Shown: positions 7,091 to 14,304 of the stretch, piece after piece
Numbering within the stretch: position 1 is the first letter of the stretch
Layout: each line of letters begins with the position of its first letter
Source of the DNA: an uncultured Clostridium sp.
GTDB lineage: Bacteria; Bacillota; Clostridia; TANB77; CAG-508
Direction: 5' to 3'
Length of the DNA stretch: 38,457 nucleotides
Assembly (NCBI GenBank): GCA_900554635.1
Contig: USHY01000008.1
Location: 1 to 38,457 of the forward strand
Notes under the pieces: model-generated
Databases searched by the model: none
Seen by the model: the letters and a program-made list of their open reading frames with translations, nothing else
What the model was told of the DNA's origin: nothing
Translations under genes and position numbers: made by a program

Positions 7091-7513
7091 TTAGAATGGT
7101 AAATCGTCTTCTTGTTGTGGTGCAAATTCTGAGCTTTCAGAAACTGCATTTCCAAAAGTACTTTCAAATCCTTCTGCACCGCCAGCATTCTCTCTCTTGC
7201 TATCTGCAAAATATGCTTCTTCTGCGATTACCTCTGTAACATAATGTTTTACCTTATTTTCATCTTCCCAATTTCTTGTCTGAAGTCTTCCAACAACTCC
7301 AACTTGTTGACCTTTTTTAAACCACTTGCTACAAAACTCGCCTGTTTTGTTCCAAGCTACAACGTTTATAAAGTCAGCTTGTCTTTCTTCACCTGGTTTG
7401 CTAAATCTTCTATTTACTGCTAATGAAAAACTTGCAACCAATGTGTTTGTATTACTTGTATATCTAACTTCAGGATCTCTTGTTAGACGACCCATTAGAA
7501 TAACTTTATTCAT
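7091..7513 (-). CDS. ssb: Single-stranded DNA-binding protein
   Basis: Coats single-stranded DNA during replication, repair and recombination and recruits partners through its C-terminal tip. The OB fold covers residues ~1-105 (MNKVILMGRLTRDPEVRYT, then FINVVAWNKTGEFCSKWFKKG) and the tail ends in the acidic DDLPF tip. The 140 residues match Firmicute SSB. It sits between rpsF (3 nt after its stop) and rpsR, a standard operon. Confidence 0.96.
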   Translation of the reverse strand: MNKVILMGRLTRDPEVRYTSNTNTLVASFSLAVNRRFSKPGEERQADFINVVAWNKTGEFCSKWFKKGQQVGVVGRLQTRNWEDENKVKHYVTEVIAEEAYFADSKRENAGGAEGFESTFGNAVSESSEFAPQQEDDLPF

Positions 7514-7516
7514 CTA

Positions 7517-7801
7517 TTATTCCTCCTCTTTAACTACCATGAACTTCATAACTTCGTCTGTTATTCTGTAATTTCTTTCAAGCTCAGCTATTAATTCTGG
7601 TTTTGCTTCGAATTTGAATACTAGGTAAAATCCTTCTTTTTGCTTATTTATTTCATAAGCTAATTTTCTTTTTCCCATTTCTTCAACAGAAGCTACTGTT
7701 CCGTCAGCATTAATTAAATCAGAGAATTTTTTTATTAAATTTTTAACACTTTCTTCCTCTAAATTTGGATTAACAATGACAACACTCTCGTATTTATTCA
7801 T
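7517..7801 (-). CDS. rpsF: 30S ribosomal protein S6
   Basis: S6 partners S18 in the 30S platform. The start was set at ATG 7801 (MNKYESVVIVNPNLEE), with GGAGG eight bases upstream; an adjacent ATG at 7804 is possible. The 94 residues match the family, with KRKLAYEINKQKEGFYLVF and RNYRITDEVMKFMVV as typical S6 segments. It is the first gene of the rpsF-ssb-rpsR operon; no clean promoter was identified in the ~70 bp between it and the upstream terminator. Confidence 0.95.
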   Translation of the reverse strand: MNKYESVVIVNPNLEEESVKNLIKKFSDLINADGTVASVEEMGKRKLAYEINKQKEGFYLVFKFEAKPELIAELERNYRITDEVMKFMVVKEEE

Positions 7802-7873
7802 CATTTCCACCTCCCTCTTGGATATAACCCATATTGTCCTAACTAATATGAGTAAGGATAAAACGGCCACAAT

Positions 7874-7900
7874 AAAAAGACCGCTCTTTGCAGCCTTTTT
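7874..7900 (-). terminator. Terminator downstream of the M50 protease gene
   Basis: Eleven-bp stem on the minus strand (AAAAAGGCTGC with GCGGTCTTTTT, two G-U pairs) and a 5-nt loop, with the U tract forming the end of the stem. It separates the uppS-cdsA-protease unit from rpsF. Confidence 0.7.
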
Positions 7901-7935
7901 ATTTTACCATATTTTGCAAGAAAAATCAAGCGTTT

Positions 7936-8659
7936 TTACAGAATTCGTACTATATCATTATATGTCACAAATATTGAAAGTCCAATTAAAAGCAAGAATC
8001 CTGCCATTTGGATTTTTAGTTCTGTAGTTTGTTTTAGTGGTTTTTTGCGAATGGCTTCTATTAGGAGTAGAAATATTTTTCCTCCGGTCTAGTGGTGGGA
8101 ATGGTAAAAGGTTTGTTATACCTAGTGATACTGAGATTACTGACATCATGTAGATGAATTCTTTTAGTCCGTTTGTTTCTACTACCATGTCTGATATTCC
8201 TACTACTCCAACTAGTTGGTCTGCTTTTACTTTTCCTGTGAATAGTTCCATTATGCCTTGAAGTGATGCTCCTAGGAAGTTTCCTGTAAATTTCAAACCT
8301 TTTTGAAATCCTAATATGCTTGATGCTATTATTGCACATAAAATTAATCCAAAGATTATATTTACAGTTCCACCTGCTAGTAATATTGCTATTTTCTGCG
8401 GTATTGTTTTTTGATTATATGCTCTTTGGTCTTCTACTGGTTCATCCTCTCCAAGCATATTTACAAAGCCTCCCATAGGAATTGCCTTTAGTTCATACGA
8501 GGTTTCTTTTCCTTGTTTTTTCCAAATTGTTGGGCCAAAACCTATTGCAAATTGTTTTATTTTTACATTAAATAGTTTTGCAACTAAAAAATGGCCAAGT
8601 TCATGTATAAATATTAGGAATCCCAATAAAAATGCTATTTTCAAAAAACCGATAATCAT
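7936..8659 (-). CDS. M50-family intramembrane metalloprotease (RseP-like, no PDZ domain) with a CGG +1 site inside its LDGG motif
   Basis: Site-2-protease type membrane enzyme. The zinc motif HELGH is at residues ~20-24 (FIHELGHFLVAKLF), followed by GFGPTIW and several membrane spans. The third conserved motif, LDGG, supplies a zinc-ligand Asp. The frame breaks exactly there: LLPFPPLD is followed by CGG (8084-8086). Skipping one nucleotide gives LD-G-GKIFLLLIEAIRKKPL and a hydrophobic C-terminus ending VTYNDIVRIL at TAA 7936-7938. Length is 3n+1 nucleotides, 240 residues. Read without the shift, the tail is a basic, non-membrane sequence. Compared with canonical RseP the PDZ domains are missing. 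It follows uppS and cdsA, as rseP commonly does, but dxr is not between them. Confidence 0.85.
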
Positions 8660-8675
8660 TAATTGTGTTCTCCTT

Positions 8676-9467
8676 TTAGATTAAATTTAATAAAAAATAT
8701 GCAAATGGTGCTATTAGTAAAATACTGTCTATTCTATCTAACATTCCACCATGCCCTGGAATAATTTTTCCAAATTCTTTAATTCCTGTAAATCTCTTTA
8801 CACTAGATGCTGCTAAATCTCCTATTTGTCCTAGAACACTTAGGATTGTTGCAATTCCAACTATTGCAATATAAGATATTTCAAAGTTCCATACCTTATT
8901 TAATATATATGTATATATTATAGAAAGAATTACTGCACCAATAATTCCTGCAATGCTACCTTCAACTGATTTTTTAGGGCTTATAGGTGTTAATTTATGT
9001 TTTCCAAGTTTCATACCTACAGCATATGCAAATGTATCTGTGCCCCATGCTGCTATTGCTAGATACCAAATTAAAAACTTTCCATTTTCGCATTTGTATA
9101 ATAATGGTATGAAGATTATGAAAGCCAAAATATACACAATTCCAAACCCTGTAATAGCAACATCCTCAAAATTGGTTGCCATTTTTGTAATTATTATTTT
9201 TAAAAATAGAAATACAATCCCTATAAAGAAAGATACTATAAGCATTTGTGGACTTATTAAGTTAAGAAAAGCTATTAGAATTGCTAAAAGTGTTCCTATC
9301 CATCTATCAACATTTTTCTTTTCTTTAAAGCTGTTAAAATATTCATTTATACTAATTATTGCAACTGTCGAAATTGCTATGTTTACTGCTGTTGTATTTC
9401 CCAAAATTAGTATTAGTGCGAGAATTGTAAACAAGACAATCCCCGAAATTATTCTTTTTCTTTTCAT
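8676..9467 (-). CDS. cdsA: Phosphatidate cytidylyltransferase
   Basis: Makes CDP-diacylglycerol from phosphatidic acid and CTP, the branch point of phospholipid synthesis, in the membrane. The 263-residue protein is a chain of hydrophobic spans and carries the family signature near the C-terminus: SVKRFTGIKEFGKIIPGHGG then MLDRIDSILL, with the conserved Asp-Arg-x-Asp. Its ATG overlaps the uppS stop (TAATG), giving translational coupling. The order uppS-cdsA-M50 protease is the usual bacterial cluster. Confidence 0.92.
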   Translation of the reverse strand: MKRKRIISGIVLFTILALILILGNTTAVNIAISTVAIISINEYFNSFKEKKNVDRWIGTLLAILIAFLNLISPQMLIVSFFIGIVFLFLKIIITKMATNFEDVAITGFGIVYILAFIIFIPLLYKCENGKFLIWYLAIAAWGTDTFAYAVGMKLGKHKLTPISPKKSVEGSIAGIIGAVILSIIYTYILNKVWNFEISYIAIVGIATILSVLGQIGDLAASSVKRFTGIKEFGKIIPGHGGMLDRIDSILLIAPFAYFLLNLI

Positions 9468-10201
9468 TATTTTTTCACCTCATCTGGTCTACCACCAAAT
9501 CTTCTGTTTCTTTTTTGATATACTTTTATTGCTTCTATTAAATCCTCTCTTCCAAATTCTGGCCAATGTTTCTCTGGGAAATAAAATTCTGAATATGTAA
9601 GTTGCCATGGTAAGAAATTACTTGTTCTAAGCTCATGGCTTGTTCTTATCATTAAGTCTGGGTCTGGCTGACCGGCTGTATATATGTTATCTGATATTAA
9701 TTTTTCATTAATGTCTTCTATATCAATTTCACCTGATTTTACCTTTTCTGCAATAATTTTTGTACTGTGAACTAGTTCTGCTCTACCACCATAGTTAAAT
9801 GCAATATTTAAAACTAGTCCTGTATTGTTTTTAGTTTTTTCTACTAGTTTATCAATCTTTTTTTGAATATCTGATGGTATATTTTCCTTTTCACCAATAA
9901 CTCTAATTTTAATATTTTTCAAATCAAGTTTTCTTAACATTGAATCTAAGTTAGCTTTTAAAATAAACATTAAAGCTGAAACCTCTTCTTTTGTGCGTTT
10001 CCAGTTTTCTGTTGAGAATGCATAAACTGTTAAATATTTTATTCCAATTTCATTACAGAATGTTGCTATATTATCTAGGTTCTTTGAACCTGCTTTATGT
10101 CCCTCTTTTGTTGATAGACCGTTATTTTTTGCCCATCTTCTATTTCCATCCATAATTATTGCTATGTGTTTTGGTAAATTTCCTAAATCTATATTTTCCA
10201 T
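9467..10201 (-). CDS. uppS: Undecaprenyl diphosphate synthase (isoprenyl transferase)
   Basis: Condenses isopentenyl diphosphate units onto farnesyl diphosphate with cis geometry to make the C55 lipid carrier for wall synthesis. The diagnostic substrate-binding motif IAIIMDGNRRWAK is at residues ~13-25, with YAFSTENWKR and the C-terminal signature PDLMIRTSHELRTSNFLPWQ. Length is 244, as expected. It starts at ATG 10201 after GGAG and is first in the uppS-cdsA-protease unit. Confidence 0.95.
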   Translation of the reverse strand: MENIDLGNLPKHIAIIMDGNRRWAKNNGLSTKEGHKAGSKNLDNIATFCNEIGIKYLTVYAFSTENWKRTKEEVSALMFILKANLDSMLRKLDLKNIKIRVIGEKENIPSDIQKKIDKLVEKTKNNTGLVLNIAFNYGGRAELVHSTKIIAEKVKSGEIDIEDINEKLISDNIYTAGQPDPDLMIRTSHELRTSNFLPWQLTYSEFYFPEKHWPEFGREDLIEAIKVYQKRNRRFGGRPDEVKK

Positions 10202-10274
10202 ACATTACTCCTTTTTTCCTTTTGTACTATTTTATCATATATTTCAAAAAAAATGAAATGTTTTTGGAATTTTT

Positions 10275-10668
10275 TTAAAATATATTTTTTAAACACAGTC
10301 TTTCTCTATCTTTTACATGTTCGACAAAATATATTGTAGTTTCAATTTCTTGTAAAGCTGTTTCTAATGTTCCATTTTCAATGTTTGATTTTGCTTTTGT
10401 AAATGCCTGTTCTACATTATCTAATTCTTGATGAACAACTATAATTGACCAAGTTTTATCTGTTCTGCCTAGCATGTTATCTATATCTTTTAATTTATTT
10501 GTTATTTCCTTTCTATCTCCATTTGCCTTGGCTTCTATTGTTTTCTGTTTTAATTCTTGTAATTTACTTGAAATTTCATCTGAAGTTTTAGTTAAACATC
10601 CTTGTGTCCATATATCTCCGTATTACAATAATTATAATTATTGTAATTATAATTATCCATTCCCTCAT
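10275..10668 (-). CDS. DUF4363-type membrane-anchored protein with a CGG +1 site after its membrane span
   Basis: The ATG at 10668 follows AAAGGA and overlaps the stop of the DUF421 gene (ATGA), so the two are coupled. The frame encodes MREWIIIITIIIIIVI, a membrane span, and then meets CGG (10618-10620). Without a shift it stops after ten more codons. Skipping one nucleotide continues as VI-G-DIWTQGCLTKTSDEISSK into a helical domain of about 110 residues (DNMLGRTDKTWSIIVVHQEL, NGTLETALQEIETTIYFV) ending at 10275. Total length 3n+1, 130 residues, fits the DUF4363 family, which is commonly encoded next to DUF421 in clostridia. Function unknown. Only the C-terminal half would be noticed by a standard gene caller. 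Confidence 0.75.
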
Positions 10669-11345
10669 TGTTTTTTCCTTTCTTTCTCTTGGCAAAAGAT
10701 TTGTCCTTTACCATCAAATGTTACTATTAAGGCATTTTCTGGTTTTATTTTAAATTTTTCAACTTGTTTTTTTAGCCACTTTGTATCTCTACCAATTGCC
10801 TTCAAATTTTTGTGCATTACTTTTCCATCTATTATCAAGTCGTAAGGTATTCCCTCATATTCTGGTGTTATATTGAAATCTTCTGGTATTGTATTTCTTT
10901 TTTCTGGTTTTTGTATTACACTTATTTGCCCACTGGTTTCAAGTATTGCATATTCAACATCTCCAATATTGAATATATTACTTTGCCTTAATCTTTCTTG
11001 AAGTTCATTTATTGTTATTTTTTCTTTTTTTAGTGCTTTTTCATCTATCTTTCCTCTAAATATTAATATTTGTGGTTTTCCACATATTATTGCTCTTAAT
11101 TTTATACTTTTCATATTTAGTATTGATAATATGAGTTGAAATGCTAAAAGTGTTAGTATTGGTATTATGCCATTGAATATTGGTATTCCTGTGTCTGCCA
11201 TTGGAACTGAGGCAAGGTCTGCTATCATAATAGCTATTACCAGTTCAAATGGTTGCATTTGGCTAATTTCTCTTTTCCCCATTAATCTCATTACAATTAA
11301 AACTAGTAAGTATATTATACTTACTCTTACAAAAGTATTTAACAT
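10665..11345 (-). CDS. DUF421 (YetF/YrbG-like) membrane protein
   Basis: The 226-residue protein has three N-terminal membrane spans (residues ~5-80), with VMRLMGKREISQMQPFELVI as the family hallmark, then a cytosolic alpha/beta domain with the conserved stretch ITINELQERLRQSNIFNIGD. Proteins of this family are often linked to sporulation or stress in Bacillus and clostridia, but the biochemical role is unknown. It is translationally coupled to the DUF4363 gene by a 4-nt overlap. The start ATG 11345 follows GGAG. Confidence 0.85.
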   Translation of the reverse strand: MLNTFVRVSIIYLLVLIVMRLMGKREISQMQPFELVIAIMIADLASVPMADTGIPIFNGIIPILTLLAFQLILSILNMKSIKLRAIICGKPQILIFRGKIDEKALKKEKITINELQERLRQSNIFNIGDVEYAILETSGQISVIQKPEKRNTIPEDFNITPEYEGIPYDLIIDGKVMHKNLKAIGRDTKWLKKQVEKFKIKPENALIVTFDGKGQIFCQEKERKKQ

Positions 11346-11426
11346 AAATTCTCCTTTATATAGTTTAATTTTTTACATTTTTTTTGAAAATATACAAAAT
11401 ATTTTTTGAATAAATATTTTAGAATT

Positions 11427-11441
11427 GATAATAATATTATC
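11427..11441. repeat. Short palindrome upstream of the holin-like gene
   Basis: GATAATAATATTATC is a perfect 7-bp inverted repeat around one central base, ~65 nt upstream of the plus-strand gene. It could be an operator, but AT-rich DNA produces such palindromes easily. A weak TTGAAT...TAATAA promoter overlaps it. Confidence 0.3.
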
Positions 11442-11504
11442 GAAACCTAAAAAATCAAAGCAAAAATTAAATATATATATTTAAAGTTAGGAGGTTTTAG
11501 GAAA

Positions 11505-11882
11505 ATGTCAAATAACAATCAGAATGTTCAATCTTCAAATGGTACTAGTACTGTTTGGCAAATAGTTGGTAGACTAATTACCGCTGCTGTAGTTCTTGCA
11601 ATTACTGCATTTTTCACTCCAGGATTTCAAATTTCAAATATCTGGTCACTAGCTATTGCAGCAATAGTTCTTACTATTATGGATTACCTAATTGCTAAAT
11701 TTACTGGAATCCAAGCTAGCCCATTTGGTAAGGGATTTGTAGGTTTTGTTGTATCTGTAATTATTCTATATGTTACACAATACTTTGTTGCAGGATACTC
11801 AATTTCTTGGATGTCAGCTATTATTGGTGCTCTAATTTATGGTGTTGTTGATTACTTCTTACCTGGCGAGCAGAAAATGTAG
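11505..11882 (+). CDS. Phage-holin-family (superfamily IV type) small membrane protein
   Basis: The 125-residue protein has a polar N-terminus rich in Asn/Gln/Ser (residues 1-18) and four predicted membrane spans, with the family-typical segments AITAFFTPGFQI, SLAIAAIVLTIMDYLIAKFT, SPFGKGFVGF and YFVAGYSISWMSAIIGALIY. Proteins annotated this way are widespread in Firmicutes outside prophages, and no phage genes surround this one, so a lytic role is unlikely. It is monocistronic on the plus strand with AGGAGG ten bases before the ATG and a strong bidirectional terminator after it. Function unknown. Confidence 0.7.
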   Translation: MSNNNQNVQSSNGTSTVWQIVGRLITAAVVLAITAFFTPGFQISNIWSLAIAAIVLTIMDYLIAKFTGIQASPFGKGFVGFVVSVIILYVTQYFVAGYSISWMSAIIGALIYGVVDYFLPGEQKM

Positions 11883-11892
11883 CTAAAAAAAT

Positions 11893-11929
11893 AAGAAAGA
11901 CTTTAAAATCAAAGTCTTTCTTGTTTTTT
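11893..11929. terminator. Strong bidirectional terminator
   Basis: Perfect 12-bp stem AAGAAAGACTTT (11893-11904) / AAAGTCTTTCTT (11911-11922), followed by GTTTTTT on plus and ATTTTTTT on minus. It ends both the holin-like gene and the convergent WG-repeat gene. Confidence 0.9.
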
Positions 11930-13118
11930 AATTCAAATTCAATCTCTGCGTTCCTCTTATCTCTAAATATTCATTTAATGTCATAGTTCTTTTTTCAGCT
12001 TCTATCATATATTTTGTTTGACCTAGTTCGCTTATTGAGTATAATTTATCTAAGTGATCGCAATCTAAGAAACTTTTTCCAGTATCTAAATAAATTAATC
12101 CATATTTACCATTCTGTTTTACTACTATTGTTTCTCCAATTCTTTCACTTAATCTTGGTACAATTAATGTATATAGTATTTTATTGTTTGGATCTTTTTT
12201 GTAACCAATTTCATCAAAAATAATATCTGTTAGCATTGAACCATTGCTTTTCATTATTCCATATTTATTATTACTCATAACCTTGTATAACATGTGTTCA
12301 TAATTTAAAATCTCTAGTCCATCATATTTTAATGATTGAACAAGGCTTCCTGTAGTGGAAATTATTCCATATTTTCCACTTGTGTTTGAAACAATATAAC
12401 TTTTGTTGTATTCATCAAAATACATGCTTGAGTATTGTGTTCCAATTATTTCTTCTAAATTGTTATTTAATACACCATATAACCCATTTTTTTCAGCTAT
12501 TATCCAACCATATGCCATGGCTTTTTGGTTATTCTCGGTCTGTGTTATTGTATATCCATTTTCTCTTAATTTTTCAGTATTTGCTTCAATAAGTTTTTGG
12601 ACTGAATAAATGTTTAAATTATTTTTATCATCAAACTCATAATAAACATTTAACGCCAATCTTAAATCTTCAATCGCAACATAAAGTTTATTATTATACA
12701 TTACAATATTGTTATTTAAAGTGTAATATTGGTAATCCAAATCTGTGTTTTCCTCGTATTTGTATATTTTCTTGGAATCTTGTTCAAATCCATATATTAA
12801 GTTTTTATTCTTAATATAGCACTTTGTTGTGTCTATGCCATAATTTTGGTATTCACTGTTATAGTATTCATATCCCAAAACTTCGCTTAAATTCTTTAAG
12901 GCTATGTATTTACCATCATATACTAAATCCTCTGTTATTTCTGTTGCTTCTCCATTTATTAGAATTACTGCTTTTGCTGGTTGTGCAGATTTTAAGTATG
13001 CCATGTATGTTAATATACCAATTGATAGTAGTATTGATAAAATCAATAACATTAATACTATTTTTTTTCCTTTAGGAGTTTTCTTTTCTTGATATTTATT
13101 TTCATTTAATAAATCCAT
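11928..13118 (-). CDS. Membrane-anchored WG-repeat-like protein
   Basis: The 396-residue protein has a short basic cytosolic N-terminus, one membrane span at residues ~19-41, and an extracellular part. Residues ~50-165 look like a copper-amine-oxidase-N-like stalk domain (VILINGEATEI ... YIALKNLSEVLGY, VAIEDLRLALNVYYEF). The C-terminal half has degenerate WG/KWG-type repeats: GWIIAEKNGLYGVLNNNLEE, VSNTSGKYGIISTTG, VMSNNKYGIMKSNG, VVKQNGKYGLIYLDTG. These form beta-propeller-like surfaces in other proteins. No enzyme motif is seen; a surface binding role is inferred. It is probably in the same unit as tgt upstream. Confidence 0.7.
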   Translation of the reverse strand: MDLLNENKYQEKKTPKGKKIVLMLLILSILLSIGILTYMAYLKSAQPAKAVILINGEATEITEDLVYDGKYIALKNLSEVLGYEYYNSEYQNYGIDTTKCYIKNKNLIYGFEQDSKKIYKYEENTDLDYQYYTLNNNIVMYNNKLYVAIEDLRLALNVYYEFDDKNNLNIYSVQKLIEANTEKLRENGYTITQTENNQKAMAYGWIIAEKNGLYGVLNNNLEEIIGTQYSSMYFDEYNKSYIVSNTSGKYGIISTTGSLVQSLKYDGLEILNYEHMLYKVMSNNKYGIMKSNGSMLTDIIFDEIGYKKDPNNKILYTLIVPRLSERIGETIVVKQNGKYGLIYLDTGKSFLDCDHLDKLYSISELGQTKYMIEAEKRTMTLNEYLEIRGTQRLNLN

Positions 13119-13152
13119 ATTATATCATTCCTTTCAAATGAACTAGGCATTA

Positions 13153-14277
13153 CTACTCATCATAGCCATATTTTTTGTAGAATTCTTTTTTAAAGTTTAG
13201 GAGATTATCATTATCTATTTCATCTCTGATTCTTTCCATTAGTCTTGTTAAAAATCTTAAATTATGTATTGAAAGAAGTCTTACTCCAAGGATTTCATTT
13301 GCCTTGATTAAATGTCTTATATAGGCTCTTGTGTAGTTTTTACAGGTATAACAGTCACATTCATCATCAAGTCTGTTCCAGTCTCTTTCATATGTTGCAT
13401 TTCTTATCACAACCTTACCATGTGATGTTAATGCTGTGCCATTTCTTGCTATTCTTGTTGGAAGAACGCAGTCACACATATCTATTCCTGCAATCGCAGC
13501 TTCTATTAGATAATCTGGTGTTCCAACTCCCATTAAATATCTCGGTTTATTTTGTGGCATAAGTGGAGCTGTATATTTTAAAATTCTTAAAAAATCTTCT
13601 TTTGTTTCTCCTACACTTATTCCACCTATGGCATATCCTGGAAAGTCTAGTTTTATTAAGTCTTCTGCTGATTTTTTTCTTAAATCTTCGAAAAAGCCAC
13701 CTTGAATTATTCCAAATAGACCTTGTTCATCAGTGTTCTTGTGAACAGCTTTACATCTTTCTGCCCACCTTGTTGTTCTTTCCATTGAATTTTTTGTATA
13801 TTCATATGTCGCATTTGGCTCAACACATTCATCAAATGCCATTATTATATCTGCTCCTAAATCCTCTTCAATCTCCATTACTTTTTCTGGTGAAAAGAAG
13901 TGTTTACTTCCATCTAAGTGAGATTTGAATTCAACTCCATCTTCTGAAATTGTTCTCAAATCACTTAAACTAAAGACTTGAAATCCTCCACAATCAGTAA
14001 GAATAGGTCTGTCCCAGTTCATAAATTTGTGGAGTCCTCCAGCTTCTTTTACAAGCTTATGTCCTGGTCTTAAATAAAGGTGATATGTGTTTGATAATAT
14101 AATTTGAGCCTTAACTTCTTCTTTTAGTTCTTCTGGTGTTAACGATTTTACTGTAGCCTGTGTTCCAACTGGCATAAATATTGGTGTTTCAATATCACCA
14201 TGAGGAGTATGTATTACCCCTCTTCGTGCTCCAGTTTGTTTACATATATGTTTTAATTCATATGTTATCGCTTCCAT
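13153..14277 (-). CDS. tgt: tRNA-guanine transglycosylase (queuine/preQ1)
   Basis: Exchanges guanine for preQ1 at the wobble position of GUN-anticodon tRNAs. The 374 residues match the bacterial enzyme. Visible are the active-site region ILTDCGGFQVFSLSDLR, the nucleophile context MCDCVLPTRIARNG and the zinc site with CDCYTCKNYTRAYIRHL. ATG 14277 follows AAAGGA. No preQ1 riboswitch or queA is adjacent. Confidence 0.96.
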   Translation of the reverse strand: MEAITYELKHICKQTGARRGVIHTPHGDIETPIFMPVGTQATVKSLTPEELKEEVKAQIILSNTYHLYLRPGHKLVKEAGGLHKFMNWDRPILTDCGGFQVFSLSDLRTISEDGVEFKSHLDGSKHFFSPEKVMEIEEDLGADIIMAFDECVEPNATYEYTKNSMERTTRWAERCKAVHKNTDEQGLFGIIQGGFFEDLRKKSAEDLIKLDFPGYAIGGISVGETKEDFLRILKYTAPLMPQNKPRYLMGVGTPDYLIEAAIAGIDMCDCVLPTRIARNGTALTSHGKVVIRNATYERDWNRLDDECDCYTCKNYTRAYIRHLIKANEILGVRLLSIHNLRFLTRLMERIRDEIDNDNLLNFKKEFYKKYGYDE

Positions 14278-14304
14278 TTTATTTCCTTTCTAAATACTTT
14301 TAGC

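Noticed and set aside
10625..10644. A 20-bp perfect palindrome (ACAATAATTATAATTATTGT) as operator or frameshift-stimulating hairpin
   Set aside because: It encodes the Ile-rich membrane span of the DUF4363 protein, is pure AT-rich low complexity, and none of the other CGG sites has a similar structure.
11505..11882. Holin-like gene as part of a prophage
   Set aside because: No endolysin, structural, integrase or other phage genes flank it.
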